Positions 34,201-45,160 of a stretch of 64,000 bases of DNA are shown piece by piece. Both the position numbers and the translations under genes were made by a program. The stretch is from Bifidobacterium platyrrhinorum (GTDB lineage: Bacteria; Actinomycetota; Actinomycetes; Actinomycetales; Bifidobacteriaceae). The stretch is taken from the NCBI RefSeq assembly GCF_010667645.1, contig NZ_WHZV01000002.1, positions 143,913 to 207,912 on the forward strand. The letters are read 5' to 3'. Below the pieces are notes generated by a model. The model made no database searches. It was not told where the DNA came from and saw only the letters and a program-made list of their open reading frames with translations. Each line of letters opens with the position of its first letter. Within the stretch, counting starts at the first letter, position 1.

Positions 34201-34224
34201 GTCGCCGCCGGCAACGAGGACTGA
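31204..34224 (+). CDS. rne: Ribonuclease E/G
   Basis: This 1006-residue endoribonuclease of the degradosome class initiates mRNA decay and rRNA and tRNA processing. The catalytic core is at the C-terminal end: S1 domain from about residue 561 (VGNVYLGRVQNVLPSMEAAF), magnesium aspartates 831 (TTIDVNTGRF) and 875 (MIMIDYVDM), and the Zn-link cysteines 933 and 936 (ECPTCKGRG). The first 480 residues are a disordered run of arginine and acidic blocks, the actinobacterial arrangement in which the scaffold is N-terminal. Start choice is uncertain: ATG 31204 lacks a clear Shine-Dalgarno, while in-frame GTG 31222 has GAGGAG before it. The 264-base upstream region may be an autoregulatory leader. Confidence 0.94.
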   Translation: MPARSIVPAVNNDGVDEVDAQNINVPKSAASAEDANAADPAQAPAAQPSAPARRRRGGRRVVRGAGAAGVSLELKVSEHAAPMFEEPKLPASPADAAEDLDDEPATPSADSVGRGDDDREARDDHEDRPARSRRRRADSHDDDEDDMPVRTRRRRSRVADDEEDDEPRAPRRSRRAVRDDDDEDDRPVRSRRRRSALRDDRDDFDDRYSRSRRVPRDEDDDDELERAEELLDGLPMHERADRGDRRSRPMTSLLFQEPVLPVGPARTRDDRDDEDDADDESVRGRGSRDDRDDRDDEAREERRGRSRRRRRGERADRDDQGRDERDDRNRDADDDRDARDDAGRDAQDDESVSTRSRRGRNRRLNAQERRAAAEVEQIEEDLELDDISYRPIDEEESGEPSGEETRTRRRRRRSRAKSGESSGEERRDSRESEEHDPDRDSQSRDAREDRDEEETVTRRRRRRRGKSADDEQVVARRSRKQQYIDEITDVEGSTRLEAKKQRRRDNRRERSRQSQLMEQDFLARRENVERLMVVREKEHHTQISVVEDNVLVEHYVSDIQEVQTVGNVYLGRVQNVLPSMEAAFVDIGQARNGVLYAGEVNWDAARLEGQPRRIELAFKSGDPVLVQVTKDPIGHKGARLTSQVTLAGRFLVLVPSGGMTGVSRKLSERERSRLKNIVSKIAPKDMGVIIRTAAEGASEEAIVKDLESLVRQWERINAKREEFWHGKRPKLLQGEPDVAIRVVRDIFNDDFTKLIVEGDKVYDRIEEYLDTMAPDLKDKLEKWDPSEHEGKDVFDKWQIDSQLRKGMERQVYLPSGGSIVIDRTEAMTTIDVNTGRFIGRGKSLEETVTRCNLEASEEIARQLRLRDIGGMIMIDYVDMVMPANRDLVLRRLVECLARDRTKHQVAEVTSLGLVQMTRKRIGQGLVEAFSEECPTCKGRGFILHDKPVVSAEYDDPYALRGGDPFVKTNKHGRGTTPAPEPAGSTPDVKAKLAQIAAAAVAAGNED

Positions 34225-34284
34225 GCCGCCCGGCCCGCCCCGGCCCTATAACATATGCGGCACAGACACGCGGACGAAACACGG

Positions 34285-34313
34285 TTGCGTTAGTCCGCGC
34301 GTCGGTGTACGTT
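34285..34313 (+). promoter_or_regulatory. Promoter of rplU-rpmA
   Basis: TTGCGT (34285-34290), a 17-base spacer and TACGTT (34308-34313) lie about 80 bases before rplU. The leader contains an imperfect stem around GCCCGGCATATCCGGGT. Confidence 0.6.
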
Positions 34314-34394
34314 TGATTGCTGGTGTCTGACCGCGAGCCCGGCATATCCGGGTGAGTCAGGCAAGAAGCTTGCCAATTCAATAAAGGAACGATT

Positions 34395-34703
34395 ATGTAC
34401 GCGATTGTGAAGGCCGGTGGCCATCAGGAAAAGGTCGAGGTCGGCGACGTCATCCTCGTCAACCGTCTCGACGCCAAGAAGGGCGATACCGTGGAATTCC
34501 CGGTCGCGCTCGTGGTCGATGGCGCCAACGTCACGCTGGCCGCCGCTGATCTGGCCAAGGTGTCCGTCAAGGCCGAGGTCGTTGACGACGAGGCCAAGGG
34601 CCCGAAGATCAACATCCAGAAGTACAAGAACAAGACCGGCGTCGCCCGTCGCAAGGGCCACCGCCAGAAGCTGACCGCCGTCAAGGTCACGGCGATCGCC
34701 TGA
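34395..34703 (+). CDS. rplU: 50S ribosomal protein L21
   Basis: This 102-residue L21 starts [18 protein letters not shown] and ends [20 protein letters not shown], both diagnostic. It binds 23S rRNA near L20. AAAGGAACGATT precedes the ATG. It forms an operon with rpmA 39 bases downstream and, as in most bacteria, precedes obg. Confidence 0.98.
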   Translation: MYAIVKAGGHQEKVEVGDVILVNRLDAKKGDTVEFPVALVVDGANVTLAAADLAKVSVKAEVVDDEAKGPKINIQKYKNKTGVARRKGHRQKLTAVKVTAIA

Positions 34704-34742
34704 GTTTTCGCCACAGCTTAACAGGACCGAAAGGAACAGATC

Positions 34743-36772
<2,030 letters not shown>

Positions 36773-36818
36773 GCCGTCGGGCGGGAATCGGAAATACGAA
36801 GGCGGTAGAACGGTAGCC

Positions 36819-37952
36819 ATGTCCACACCATCGGAAGGCCAGGTCCGCAGGCGCATCGCGGAGGCGGAGACCGTCGTCGTCAAGGTCGGTTCGAGCTCGC
36901 TCACGCAGGCGGGCGGCCACCTTGACGCCGACAGGCTCAACGCGCTGGTCGGCGCGCTTGCGGCCACGCATCTCATGGGCGCGCGCGTCGTGCTCGTCTC
37001 CTCGGGCGCCATCGCGGCGGGCTTCGGCCCGCTCGGCTTCGACGCGCGGCCCACGGACGTGGCCACGCAGCAGGCGACCGCGGCCGTCGGCCAAGGGCTG
37101 CTCATGGCGCAGTACGAGGCGGCGTTCGGCCGTTTCGGCGTGCGCGTGGGGCAGATCCTCATCACCGCGGAGGACACGATCCGCGCCACCCAGTACCGCA
37201 ACGTGCAGCGCACGCTGGACCGCCTGCTCGACCTGGGCGTCGTGCCGATCATCAACGAGAACGATTCCCTTGCCTCCAACGAGATCCGTTTCGGCGACAA
37301 CGACCGGCTGTCCGCGCTGGTCGCGAACCTCGTGCGCGCCGATGCGCTCGTCCTGCTCACCGATGTGGACGGGCTGTACACGGCGCCGCCGAGCGAACCC
37401 GGCTCGCGTCGCATCGGCTATGTGCCGAACGTGGTGAACGCGCTCGGCGAGGTGAAGGTCGGCGGCACCGGCTCGAAGGTCGGCACCGGCGGCATGGTCA
37501 CGAAACTGGAGGCGGCGCGCGTGGCGGCCGTCTCCGGCATCCCCACGGTGCTCACGCGCGCGGGCCTCGCGGGCCCGGCGCTGATGGGCGACCCGGTGGG
37601 CACCGTGTTCGCTCCGGTCAAGCAGCGTGGCTCGACGCGCCGCCTGTGGATCGGGTTCGCGGCCGAGCCGCGCGGCACGATCATCGTGGACGAGGGCGCC
37701 GCGAAGGCCGTGCGCGGCGGCCACGCGTCGCTGCTCGCCGCGGGCGCGGTGGAGGTGCGCGGCGCGTTCTCCGCGGGCGACCCGGTGTGGGTCGACGCCG
37801 AGGACGGCACGCATCTGGCGCGCGGCCTCGCCGGCTACGATTCGGAGGAGGTGCCGCAGATGCTGGGGCGCAACACCACGCAGCTCAAGCGCATCCTCGG
37901 CGAGGAGTACGCCCACCCCCTCGTCCACCGCGACAACCTCGTGCTGGTCTGA
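36819..37952 (+). CDS. proB: Glutamate 5-kinase
   Basis: This 377-residue enzyme phosphorylates glutamate in the first step of proline synthesis. The amino acid kinase domain begins VVKVGSSSLTQAGGHLD and includes INENDSLASNEIRFGDND and the GTGGMVTKLEAARVA loop. A C-terminal PUA domain starts near residue 285 (GTIIVDEGAAKAV). It lies 46 bases after obg and may be cotranscribed with it, although TAGAAC-GGTAGCC-ATG also resembles a leaderless start. proA is not in the window. Confidence 0.96.
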   Translation: MSTPSEGQVRRRIAEAETVVVKVGSSSLTQAGGHLDADRLNALVGALAATHLMGARVVLVSSGAIAAGFGPLGFDARPTDVATQQATAAVGQGLLMAQYEAAFGRFGVRVGQILITAEDTIRATQYRNVQRTLDRLLDLGVVPIINENDSLASNEIRFGDNDRLSALVANLVRADALVLLTDVDGLYTAPPSEPGSRRIGYVPNVVNALGEVKVGGTGSKVGTGGMVTKLEAARVAAVSGIPTVLTRAGLAGPALMGDPVGTVFAPVKQRGSTRRLWIGFAAEPRGTIIVDEGAAKAVRGGHASLLAAGAVEVRGAFSAGDPVWVDAEDGTHLARGLAGYDSEEVPQMLGRNTTQLKRILGEEYAHPLVHRDNLVLV

Positions 37953-38032
37953 CGCGGTCCGACGGCGTCGTTCCCCGATGTGCTTGGAATGACGTGCCCG
38001 GGAAGCTGTGCCCGGAAGCCGTCGGGACGTGT

Positions 38033-39352
38033 TCACGACACCGCCGCGACGAACGCGTCCAGCGATTCGTCGCCCTGCACGCGCACGCGCGGCAGGTCCA
38101 TCGGGTCGTCGCCCGGCTGCGCCCTGCCGTATTGCGTGGTGAACGCGACGAGCGCGCCCGCGTCCTTCACGGCCGCACGCGCGTCCGCCGTGGTGTCGCC
38201 GAATGGGTAGGCGAACGCCTGCAGCGATCCGGTGACGCGCTTCGAGGCGGCGAGGTCGTCGACGATCTCCTGCCGGCTCATCGCGCTGATGCGCCCGCCG
38301 TGGCCCACGGTGCCGCCGGCCCGGTGCATGTCGTTCGAATGCGATTCGTATTCCAGATAGGGGGATTTGCAGTCCTTCATGCGCTGTGGCGCGTTGCCGT
38401 CGCTCGTGATGACGAACGACGTGGCCGCCACCCGGTATTTCGTGAACAGCGGGCACCCGTTCGTGAAGAACCCGGGTTCGCCGTCGTCGAACGTGAGCAC
38501 GACGCTGTGCGCGGGCAGCGTGTGCGTGCCGTCGACGTACGCGCGCACCTCCGGCCACGACGGCTGGTAGAAGCCGTGTCCGGCGAGGTATTCCAGCTGC
38601 TTTTCGAGCGCGTCGGCGGCGATGTAGTTCGCGTTGAGGTCCGCGGGCGGGTTCGCCGGATCGTAGATGTAGTGGTACATGAGCACGGGCAGGCCGCCGG
38701 TCTGCGGGTCCATCGCGTCGACGACCTTCACCGTGCGCACCGTGGACGCGACGTGCCCGTGCGAGTCGCGCACGGTGTAGCGCACCGGGTAGTCGCCCGC
38801 GCGCGACGTGTCCACGTCGCCGCTCGTGCGGATCGCGCCGGTGAGGACGCCGTCCTCCGGTTCGATGGCGTGCGCGCCGCCCTCCACGTACGCCTCGCCC
38901 TTGAGCACGGTGGTCACGGCGCTGCCGTTGACGCCGATGACGATGTCGCCCGGATCGTTCGCCGGCACGGCCTTGCGCGCGAGCGCGCCGTGCGCGGGGG
39001 AGGCGGCGGTTGCGCCGGTCGCGGCGCGTGAGGCGGCGGTCGTCGCGCCCGTGCCGGACAGGGCGGGGACGACGAGCGTCGGCAGCGCGACGGCGGCGAC
39101 GAACACGACCACGGCCAGCGCCGCCAGGGCGATGCGCCGCGCGCGTGCCGCCGCGAGCGCGCGGCGCGACCTGCGGCTCACGTGCATGCCGATGTTGGCG
39201 GCGGCGCCCTCCGCCGCGACCGCGGTGCGGCGGTGTTCCGCGCCGGCCGCGGCGATGCGGTTGCCGATGACGCCCTCGTGCGCGCCGTCGCCCGTGCGCG
39301 GTGCGCGTCGCGACGGCGCGCGCCTGCCTTCGGAACCCCTTCGTGTGGTCAT
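38033..39352 (-). CDS. Membrane-anchored polysaccharide deacetylase (NodB family)
   Basis: The protein has 439 residues. A basic cytoplasmic N-terminus of about 70 residues is followed by one membrane segment (about 73-97). An extracellular Ig-like domain comes next (about 135-212, [20 protein letters not shown]), then the NodB domain. The catalytic site is visible: MYHYI near 225, Asp289-Asp290 in LTFDDGE, and the metal histidines 338 and 343 in ESHSNDMH. It would remove acetyl groups from peptidoglycan or a surface glycan. ATG 39352 is chosen because GAGGAGACGAG stands before it; longer frames are low-complexity. Confidence 0.9.
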   Translation of the reverse strand: MTTRRGSEGRRAPSRRAPRTGDGAHEGVIGNRIAAAGAEHRRTAVAAEGAAANIGMHVSRRSRRALAAARARRIALAALAVVVFVAAVALPTLVVPALSGTGATTAASRAATGATAASPAHGALARKAVPANDPGDIVIGVNGSAVTTVLKGEAYVEGGAHAIEPEDGVLTGAIRTSGDVDTSRAGDYPVRYTVRDSHGHVASTVRTVKVVDAMDPQTGGLPVLMYHYIYDPANPPADLNANYIAADALEKQLEYLAGHGFYQPSWPEVRAYVDGTHTLPAHSVVLTFDDGEPGFFTNGCPLFTKYRVAATSFVITSDGNAPQRMKDCKSPYLEYESHSNDMHRAGGTVGHGGRISAMSRQEIVDDLAASKRVTGSLQAFAYPFGDTTADARAAVKDAGALVAFTTQYGRAQPGDDPMDLPRVRVQGDESLDAFVAAVS

Positions 39353-39584
39353 CTCGTCTCCTCGGTGTCTCCCACGGCGTCGGCGGTCACCCCGCGCCCT
39401 GCGACATCCCGGCGGACGGTGTCCGGTTACCGCCTCCATTTCACCACGTGCCGTGCACGTCCGGCGCGTTCCGCGGCGGCGCGTGCGAGGCGATGCTGCG
39501 GGCGATGCGGAACGCGCTTCGGCGGGTGATGCGGTGGGCGGTGCGGCGACCCGTGAGGGTATGGCGCTTCTCGCGCGTCGGGTT

Positions 39585-39590
39585 TATTGT
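39585..39590 (+). promoter_or_regulatory. -10 box (TATTGT) for a leaderless aminotransferase gene
   Basis: TATTGT ends seven bases before the ATG at 39598, which supports this start over the ATG at 39604. Confidence 0.45.
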
Positions 39591-39597
39591 GGGAGCC

Positions 39598-40812
39598 ATG
39601 ACTATGGCTGACTGGCAGACTCTCTCCGACCGTATCAATCACGTGACCCCGAGCGCCACGCTCGCCGTCGACTCCAAGGCGAAGGCCATGAAGGCCGCCG
39701 GACTCGACGTCATCGGCTTCGGCGCCGGCGAACCGAACTTCCCGACGCCCGACTACGTCGTCGACGCCGCGGCCGCCGCCTGCCGCGACCCGAAGAACTA
39801 CAAGTACACGCCCACGCCGGGCTTGCCCGAGCTGCGCCGCGCCATCGCCGACAAGACGCTGCGCGACTCCGGCTACGAGGTGGCCCCCGAGCAGGTCGTC
39901 GTGACCAACGGCGGCAAGCAGGCCGTCTACTCGACGTTCCAGATCCTGCTCGACGAGGGCGACGAGGTCATCATCCCCACCCCGTACTGGACCAGCTACC
40001 CGGAGGCCGTCAAGCTCGCCGGTGGCAAGCCGGTCGAGGTGTTCGCCGGGGCCGACCGCGGCTTCGAGCCGGACCTCGCCGCGATCGAGGCGGCGCGCAC
40101 CGAACGCACCAAGGCGATCATCGTGACCTCCCCGAACAACCCGACCGGCGCCGTGTGGAGCGCCGAGACGATCGAAGGCATCGCCAAGTGGGCGATCGAG
40201 CACCACGTGTGGGTCGTCTCCGACGAGATCTACGAGCACCTCAACTACGACGACGCGCGCACCACGTACATCGGCGCCGCCGTGCCCGAGGTGCGCGACC
40301 AGCTCATCGTGCTCAACGGCGTGGCCAAGACCTACGCGATGCCCGGCTGGCGCGTCGGCTGGCTCATCGCGCCCGGGCCGGTCGCCAAGGCCGCCGCCAA
40401 GCTGCAGGGCCACATGACCTCCAACGTGGCGAACGTCTCCCAGCGCGCCGCCATCGCCGCCGTCTCCGGCCCGCTCGACGCCGTGTACCGCATGCGCGAG
40501 GCGTTCGACGTGCGCCGCCAGGCGATCGTCGCCGCCTTGAACGACATCGAGGGTGTGAACTGCCCGACGCCGACCGGCGCGTTCTACGCGTTCGCCGACA
40601 TCACCGCGCTGCTCGGCAGGCCGCTCGGCCCGAACGGCACCGTGTCGCACTCCTCCTCCGAGTTCGCCGCCGCCCTGCTCGACGAGGCGCACGTCGCCGC
40701 CGTGCCCGGCGAGGCGTTCGGCGCCCCCGGCTACCTGCGTTTCTCCTACGCGCTGGCCGACGACCAGCTCGCCGAGGGCATGCGCCGCATGAAGGCCTAC
40801 GTCGAGGCGTGA
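39598..40812 (+). CDS. aspC: Class I aminotransferase, aspartate aminotransferase type
   Basis: This 404-residue PLP enzyme probably transfers amino groups between aspartate and 2-oxoglutarate. Family blocks include [48 protein letters not shown] and the PLP lysine in [16 protein letters not shown]. It matches the AspB/PatA branch, so use of prephenate or other acceptors is possible. ATG 39598 is chosen by -10 spacing; ATG 39604 would have GGGAG eight bases upstream. The gene stands just before tRNA-Trp and secE. Confidence 0.92.
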   Translation: MTMADWQTLSDRINHVTPSATLAVDSKAKAMKAAGLDVIGFGAGEPNFPTPDYVVDAAAAACRDPKNYKYTPTPGLPELRRAIADKTLRDSGYEVAPEQVVVTNGGKQAVYSTFQILLDEGDEVIIPTPYWTSYPEAVKLAGGKPVEVFAGADRGFEPDLAAIEAARTERTKAIIVTSPNNPTGAVWSAETIEGIAKWAIEHHVWVVSDEIYEHLNYDDARTTYIGAAVPEVRDQLIVLNGVAKTYAMPGWRVGWLIAPGPVAKAAAKLQGHMTSNVANVSQRAAIAAVSGPLDAVYRMREAFDVRRQAIVAALNDIEGVNCPTPTGAFYAFADITALLGRPLGPNGTVSHSSSEFAAALLDEAHVAAVPGEAFGAPGYLRFSYALADDQLAEGMRRMKAYVEA

Positions 40813-40840
40813 CCGGAGCCGGTCGCCCCGTGCGCGTCGG

Positions 40841-40867
40841 CGTGATCCGCGTGATCCGCGTGATGCG
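40841..40867 (+). repeat. Short tandem repeat after the aminotransferase gene
   Basis: CGTGATCCG occurs twice, followed by CGTGATGCG, in 27 bases. It probably has no function. Confidence 0.5.
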
Positions 40868-40889
40868 CGACATGCCGTGATTTCGTTGG

Positions 40890-40914
40890 AATCCCGTGGT
40901 TTTGCCACGGGATT
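40890..40914 (+). terminator. Terminator of the aminotransferase gene
   Basis: AATCCCGTGG (40890-40899), loop TTTTG, and CCACGGGATT (40905-40914), followed by TCCCG. GATTTCGT before and ACGAAATC after may pair on the outside. Confidence 0.7.
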
Positions 40915-40936
40915 TCCCGTATATGGACACCATGAA

Positions 40937-40965
40937 TTGACGAAATCCCGGGGAGTCGCTACTAT
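40937..40965 (+). promoter_or_regulatory. Promoter of tRNA-Trp-secE-nusG
   Basis: TTGACG (40937-40942), an exact 17-base spacer and TACTAT (40960-40965) form a near-consensus promoter about 70 bases before the tRNA. No other promoter is seen before secE, so secE and nusG are probably read through from here. Confidence 0.75.
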
Positions 40966-41033
40966 ATCTGCTTGGCGGTTTTCGCCGTGGCGAAGCGTTC
41001 TCTAGGGACGCGGAACCGAGGTGAAGTTCACCT

Positions 41034-41109
41034 AGGGAAGTGGCGCAATTGGTAGCGCAACGGTCTCCAAAACCGTAGGTTGTGGGTTCGAGTCCCGCCT
41101 TCCCTGCCA
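41034..41109 (+). tRNA. trpT: tRNA-Trp (anticodon CCA)
   Basis: The 76 bases fold completely: acceptor AGGGAAG with CTTCCCT, anticodon stem ACGGT with ACCGT around loop CTCCAAA, T-arm GTGGG-TTCGAGT-CCCGC, discriminator G and an encoded CCA end (41107-41109). The anticodon CCA is at 41067-41069. A palindrome AGGTGAAGTTCACCT (41019-41033) sits directly against its 5' end. It is 34 bases upstream of secE. Confidence 0.97.
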
Positions 41110-41143
41110 AGTTTCTCCGGATACCCCTAAGCGAAGGATGGAT

Positions 41144-41371
41144 ATGGCGAAGGCTAGCAAGAGCGAAAAGGCCGTCAAGCCGAACGTCTTCATGCAGATC
41201 GGTCTGTTCATCAAGCAGATCATCGACGAGCTTCGCAAGGTTGTGACCCCGACCGCCAAGGAACTCTTCTTCTGGTCGCTGGCCGTGTTCATCTTCGTCC
41301 TGCTGCTGATGGCTCTCGTGACCGGCATGGATTACGGTCTGAGCAAGCTCACGCTGTGGGTGTTCGGCTGA
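41144..41371 (+). CDS. secE: Preprotein translocase subunit SecE
   Basis: This 75-residue single-span membrane protein clamps SecY in the translocon. The conserved amphipathic ELRKVVTPTAKEL precedes the membrane helix (WSLAVFIFVLLLMALVTG). ATG 41144 is preferred over 41138, because GAAGG is then six bases upstream instead of adjoining the start. nusG follows after 44 bases, the standard order. Confidence 0.96.
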   Translation: MAKASKSEKAVKPNVFMQIGLFIKQIIDELRKVVTPTAKELFFWSLAVFIFVLLLMALVTGMDYGLSKLTLWVFG

Positions 41372-41415
41372 TCCATCCGTTACAGCGAACGCACGAACCC
41401 GAAGGTGAATAACGC

Positions 41416-42297
41416 ATGAGTGATGAAGTGAATCTCGAGAACCTCGACGCGCTGCCCGACCTGCCGGAGACCGAGCCGGCCGAAGGCCCCGCCGCCACCG
41501 CACCGGCCGCCGACGAATCCCAGGCCGCCGAGACCCCCGAGACCGCTGCAGCGCCCGCCGCCGACACCTCCGATGTCGAGGTCGCCGCCCCCGTCGCGTC
41601 CCTCGACGACGAAACCCCGCTCTCCCTCGACGACGATGAGGAGACCGAGACCAACGAATCCGAACAGGCCGAGGCCACCGACGCCGGCCAGGCCGCCGTC
41701 GAGGCGTTCTCCAAGTCGCTGCGCACCCTCGAAGGCAAGTGGTACGTGCTCCACACGTACTCCGGCTACGAGAAGCGCGTCAAGACCAACGTCGAATCCC
41801 GCATCCAGTCCTTCGGCCTCGAAGACAAGATCTTCCAGATCGAAGTGCCGATGGAAGAGGTCGAGAAGCACACCGAGAAGGGCAAGAAGGTCATCACCCG
41901 CGTGCGCGTCCCCGGCTACGTCCTCATCCGCATGTGGCCCGACGAGAACGCCCGCCGCATCGTGCGCGAGACCGAAGGCGTCACCGGCTTCGTCGGCCCC
42001 ACCAAGGACCCGGCCCCGCTCTCCCGCAAGGAAGTCGTCCAGATGATGGCCCCGATGATCGCCTCCGAGGCGCTCAAGAAGGCCGGCGACAAGCCCGCCG
42101 CCGCCAAGAAGCGCACCGTCGAGGTCTCCTACGCCATCGGCGACCAGGTCACCGTCACCGACGGCCCCTTCGCCACCATGGCCGCCGTCGTCTCCGACGT
42201 CGAGCCCACCACCCAGAAGCTCACCGTGCTCGTGTCCATCTTCGGCCGCGATACGCCGGTGGAGCTTGGCTTCAACCAGGTCCAGCGCCTCGACTGA
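41416..42297 (+). CDS. nusG: Transcription termination/antitermination protein NusG
   Basis: This 293-residue NusG binds RNA polymerase and Rho or S10. The first 105 residues are an acidic, alanine-rich disordered extension typical of actinobacteria. The NGN domain starts at [19 protein letters not shown], and the C-terminal KOW domain contains [16 protein letters not shown] and [17 protein letters not shown]. rplK would normally follow directly; here 3 kb separate them (see findings). Confidence 0.97.
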   Translation: MSDEVNLENLDALPDLPETEPAEGPAATAPAADESQAAETPETAAAPAADTSDVEVAAPVASLDDETPLSLDDDEETETNESEQAEATDAGQAAVEAFSKSLRTLEGKWYVLHTYSGYEKRVKTNVESRIQSFGLEDKIFQIEVPMEEVEKHTEKGKKVITRVRVPGYVLIRMWPDENARRIVRETEGVTGFVGPTKDPAPLSRKEVVQMMAPMIASEALKKAGDKPAAAKKRTVEVSYAIGDQVTVTDGPFATMAAVVSDVEPTTQKLTVLVSIFGRDTPVELGFNQVQRLD

Positions 42298-42303
42298 CGC
42301 ACG

Positions 42304-42386
42304 CTAACGGAGTGTCGGCGGCATTGCCCCTCGGTCGACGTACCTTCGTACGCCTTCCCTCGGTGCGCTTTGCCGACACACGCGTT
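42304..42386. repeat. 83-nt imperfect hairpin downstream of nusG
   Basis: TAACG pairs with CGTTA at the ends and GTGTCGGC (42312-42319) with GCCGACAC (42372-42379). The centre holds GTACCTTCGTAC and two CCCTCGGT copies. It resembles a dispersed repeat more than a plain terminator, because a normal terminator follows at 42417. Confidence 0.55.
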
Positions 42387-42416
42387 ATCGCACGTCAGTA
42401 ACCGAAATGCTTTGGG

Positions 42417-42445
42417 AATCCCCGCCTTGATGGCGGGGATTTTTC
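42417..42445 (+). terminator. Rho-independent terminator after nusG
   Basis: AATCCCCGCC (42417-42426), loop TTGAT, and GGCGGGGATT (42432-42441) running into TTTT. From 42446 to about 42740 no gene or clear structure is seen. Confidence 0.88.
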
Positions 42446-42799
42446 GTATGCGGGCGGGGGCGGCGCGACACGCCGGGGTGGAACGTTTCATATTGCTTTG
42501 GGTGGTTGATGGAGGACATCCGGGGGCCGGCTGTGACGGCGCGCGGGGTACTCCGCACACCGTGGGGGTCGCCCGAATGTGACGCGGCGCACATGCCGAT
42601 GCGCGGGGCGGACCGCATGCGTGCGGTGCGGCGCCGCGCGATGCGCCCCACGCGGCAACGGTTCCACGGATACGCGGGGAATACCCGATTACGTAATCAT
42701 CGTGAAGCGGGATGCGCGAAATGAACAACCGGAATGTTCTCAAATGGTTTTACTTTGTTTGGGAATGTTATTTTGGCCTATAAAAATGTTCGATTCGAG

Positions 42800-42828
42800 T
42801 TGCAAAATCGTATCGACGGACCTATATT
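42800..42828 (+). promoter_or_regulatory. Strong promoter of the sodium symporter gene
   Basis: TTGCAA (42800-42805), a 17-base spacer and TATATT (42823-42828) are close to consensus. The upstream 60 bases are unusually AT-rich (TTTTACTTTG, TATTTTGGCC, TATAAAAATG) and may act as an UP element. Confidence 0.75.
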
Positions 42829-42909
42829 GCATCTCGCTAACGCAAACATCGGCATTGATCGCCGGTGCCTGTGTTCGAGGAAGAACAACTCTAGGAAAGA
42901 GGGAGCGGC

Positions 42910-44661
42910 ATGATTGATCTTGCTGCCGGGGAATCCGCGATTCGCCTGTCGCTGAGCTGGGTGGATTGGCTTATCCTCATCATCTACTTCGCCATGATCG
43001 TCTGGATCGGATATTCGATCCACAAGCAGCAGAAGTCCTCCGAGGACTTCCTGCTCGCCGGTCGTTCGATGCCGGCCTGGATCGCAGGCCTCGCGTTCTG
43101 CGCCGCCAACCTGGGCGCCACCGAGATCCTGGGCATGGCCGCCAACGGCGCCCAGATCGGCATGCCGACCATCCACTACTACCTGATCGGCGCCGTGCCG
43201 GGCATGGTGTTCCTCGGCATCTTCATGATGCCGTTCTACTACGGCTCCGGCGTGCGCTCGGTGCCTGAGTTCATGTACCAGCGCTTCGGCAAGGGCGCGC
43301 ACATCATCGTGTCGCTGTGCTTCGCCGTGTCCACCATCCTGCAGGCCGGCATCAACCTGTACGCCATGGCCCTGATCCTCCAGGCCATGCTCGGCTGGAG
43401 CCAGTGGACCGCCATCATCGTGTCCGCCGTGTTCGTGCTCGCCTACATCACCCTCGGCGGCCTGACCTCCGCCATCTACAACGAGGTCATGCAGTTCTTC
43501 GTCATCGTCGCGGCCCTCATCCCGGTCACCGTCATCGGCCTGTCCCACGTGGGCGGCTGGAGCGGCCTGACCGCCAAGCTCGACAGCATGCAGGGCTGGT
43601 CCGGATCCATCCACGCCTGGGCCGGCACCGGTCTCGGCAACGTGACCAACCCGGTCGGCGGCGACTGGTTCTCCATCCTCATGGGCCTCGGCTTCGTGCT
43701 CGGCTTCGGCTACTGGACCACCAACTTCACCGAGGTGCAGCGCGCCTTCGCCGCGAAGAGCATGACCGCCGCCCGCATGACGCCTATCCTCGGCGCCATC
43801 CCGAAGATGGTCATCTGGCTCATCATCATCATCCCGGGCATGATCGCGGCCGCCACCGTCGGCAACCTGTTCGCCGGCGACCACCCGGTCCTGCAGTACA
43901 ACGAAGCCATCCCGTACCTGTTCAAGATGTACCTGCCGAACGGCGTCCTTGGCGTCGCCATCACCGGCATGATGGCCTCTTTCATGGCCGGCATGGCCGC
44001 GAACGTCTCCTCGTTCAACACCGTGTTCACCTACGATCTGTGGCAGGACTACGTCAAGCCCGGCCAGAACGACAAGTACTACCTGAACATGGGCCGCATC
44101 ATCACCGTGATCGGCGTCTTCATCTCCGTGTTCACCGCGTGGATCGCGTCGCAGTTCGGCAACATCATGACGTACCTGCAAACGCTGTTCAGCTTCTTCA
44201 ACGCCCCGCTGTTCGCCGTGTTCATCCTCGGCCTGGTGTGGAAGCGCGTCTCCAACGTCGCCGGCACCGTCGGCTACGTGTGCGGCATCATCGCCCCGCT
44301 CATCACCTACATCCTGTACCTGCAGTCCGTCGCCGCCGGCAGCCCGATCTTCGGCTCCGCCACCGCCGAGACCTGGTACGGCGCCATCATCTCCTGCCTG
44401 GCCACCTGGATCGTGGCGGCGGTGCTCACGCCGTTCACCAAGGCCAAGTCCGACAAGGAGCTCGAGGGCCTGACCTTCGGCACCAACGGCATCAAGTACT
44501 TCAAGGAGGCCTCCGCCGAGGAGCTCGAGGACGCCAAGCGCGCCGCGAAGGAAGCCGGAAAGGACGTCGCCACCGTGAAGGTCCCGTGGTACAAGAAGCC
44601 GCTCATCCTGGGCACCGTGATCTTCGTGCTCGGCCTCGTCTTCTACATCCCGTTCTTCTAA
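42910..44661 (+). CDS. Sodium:solute symporter (SSS/SGLT family)
   Basis: This 583-residue membrane transporter has about 14 hydrophobic segments. Family features are the first-helix SEDFLLAGRSMPAWIAG, GATEILGMAANGAQIG and the aromatic MPFYYGSGVRSVPEF region. The sequence is nearer to the sugar (SGLT) branch than to the proline or pantothenate branches, so a sugar is the likely cargo, but substrate is inference. Its long C-terminal cytoplasmic loop (about residues 515-555) precedes a final helix ending in FYIPFF. AAGAGGGAGCGGC precedes the ATG. Its own promoter and a small membrane partner gene make this a self-contained cassette. Confidence 0.92.
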   Translation: MIDLAAGESAIRLSLSWVDWLILIIYFAMIVWIGYSIHKQQKSSEDFLLAGRSMPAWIAGLAFCAANLGATEILGMAANGAQIGMPTIHYYLIGAVPGMVFLGIFMMPFYYGSGVRSVPEFMYQRFGKGAHIIVSLCFAVSTILQAGINLYAMALILQAMLGWSQWTAIIVSAVFVLAYITLGGLTSAIYNEVMQFFVIVAALIPVTVIGLSHVGGWSGLTAKLDSMQGWSGSIHAWAGTGLGNVTNPVGGDWFSILMGLGFVLGFGYWTTNFTEVQRAFAAKSMTAARMTPILGAIPKMVIWLIIIIPGMIAAATVGNLFAGDHPVLQYNEAIPYLFKMYLPNGVLGVAITGMMASFMAGMAANVSSFNTVFTYDLWQDYVKPGQNDKYYLNMGRIITVIGVFISVFTAWIASQFGNIMTYLQTLFSFFNAPLFAVFILGLVWKRVSNVAGTVGYVCGIIAPLITYILYLQSVAAGSPIFGSATAETWYGAIISCLATWIVAAVLTPFTKAKSDKELEGLTFGTNGIKYFKEASAEELEDAKRAAKEAGKDVATVKVPWYKKPLILGTVIFVLGLVFYIPFF

Positions 44662-44710
44662 ACCCGTCGGGTTGACCCATAGTACGTAGGAACGTCTTAA
44701 GGAGTTTGCA

Positions 44711-45046
44711 ATGGCAGAAGAGACTCAGGGCAAGGACCTGCTGACTCAGGCCGAGAAGGACCAGGCGGTCAAGGCGGCGCGCAACAACGATCTGCGCCGG
44801 CTCATCGCCATCCTGTTCATCATCTACGGCGTGATCGTCACGATCGTGGGCATCGTCGCGCCGAACATGAACGGCGCCGACACCAACGGCATCGCGATCA
44901 ACCTGTGGACCGGCATCGTCATGCTGGTCATCGGCATCGCGTTCGAGCTGTGGTGCCGCTTCAAGCCGCTGTCGGCCGAGGACATCATCGCCTCCGCCGA
45001 GGAGTCCGTGCGCAAGGCGCAGGTCCAGCACGAAGGCTCGAAGTGA
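44711..45046 (+). CDS. Small two-helix membrane protein paired with the symporter
   Basis: The protein has 111 residues with a charged N-terminus (KDLLTQAEKDQAVKAARNND) and two hydrophobic segments (about 35-56 and 63-84), joined by a short loop NGADTNG. The C-terminal tail is charged and cytoplasmic. It lies 49 bases after the symporter with TAAGGAGTTTGCA before the ATG, so the two are very probably cotranscribed. I do not recognise the family; an accessory subunit is a guess from position. Confidence 0.8.
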   Translation: MAEETQGKDLLTQAEKDQAVKAARNNDLRRLIAILFIIYGVIVTIVGIVAPNMNGADTNGIAINLWTGIVMLVIGIAFELWCRFKPLSAEDIIASAEESVRKAQVQHEGSK

Positions 45047-45125
45047 GATGACCGGCACCGCGCGGCGGCGTGACATGCATGGCGTCTGACGGCATGGCGT
45101 GACGGCGCGCGGGAAAGCGGTTCTG

Positions 45126-45160
45126 AGGGGTCGTCGGGAGTTCCTCCTGGCGGCCCCTTT
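45126..45160 (+). terminator. Terminator of the symporter cassette
   Basis: AGGGG-TCGTCGGGAG and CTCCTGGCGG-CCCCT form an imperfect stem around TTC, followed by TTT. It separates the cassette from rplK. Confidence 0.6.

Noticed and set aside
42370-42740. Small genes in the nusG-symporter interval
   Set aside because: The candidate frames lack good ribosome sites and cross the terminator at 42417-42445.
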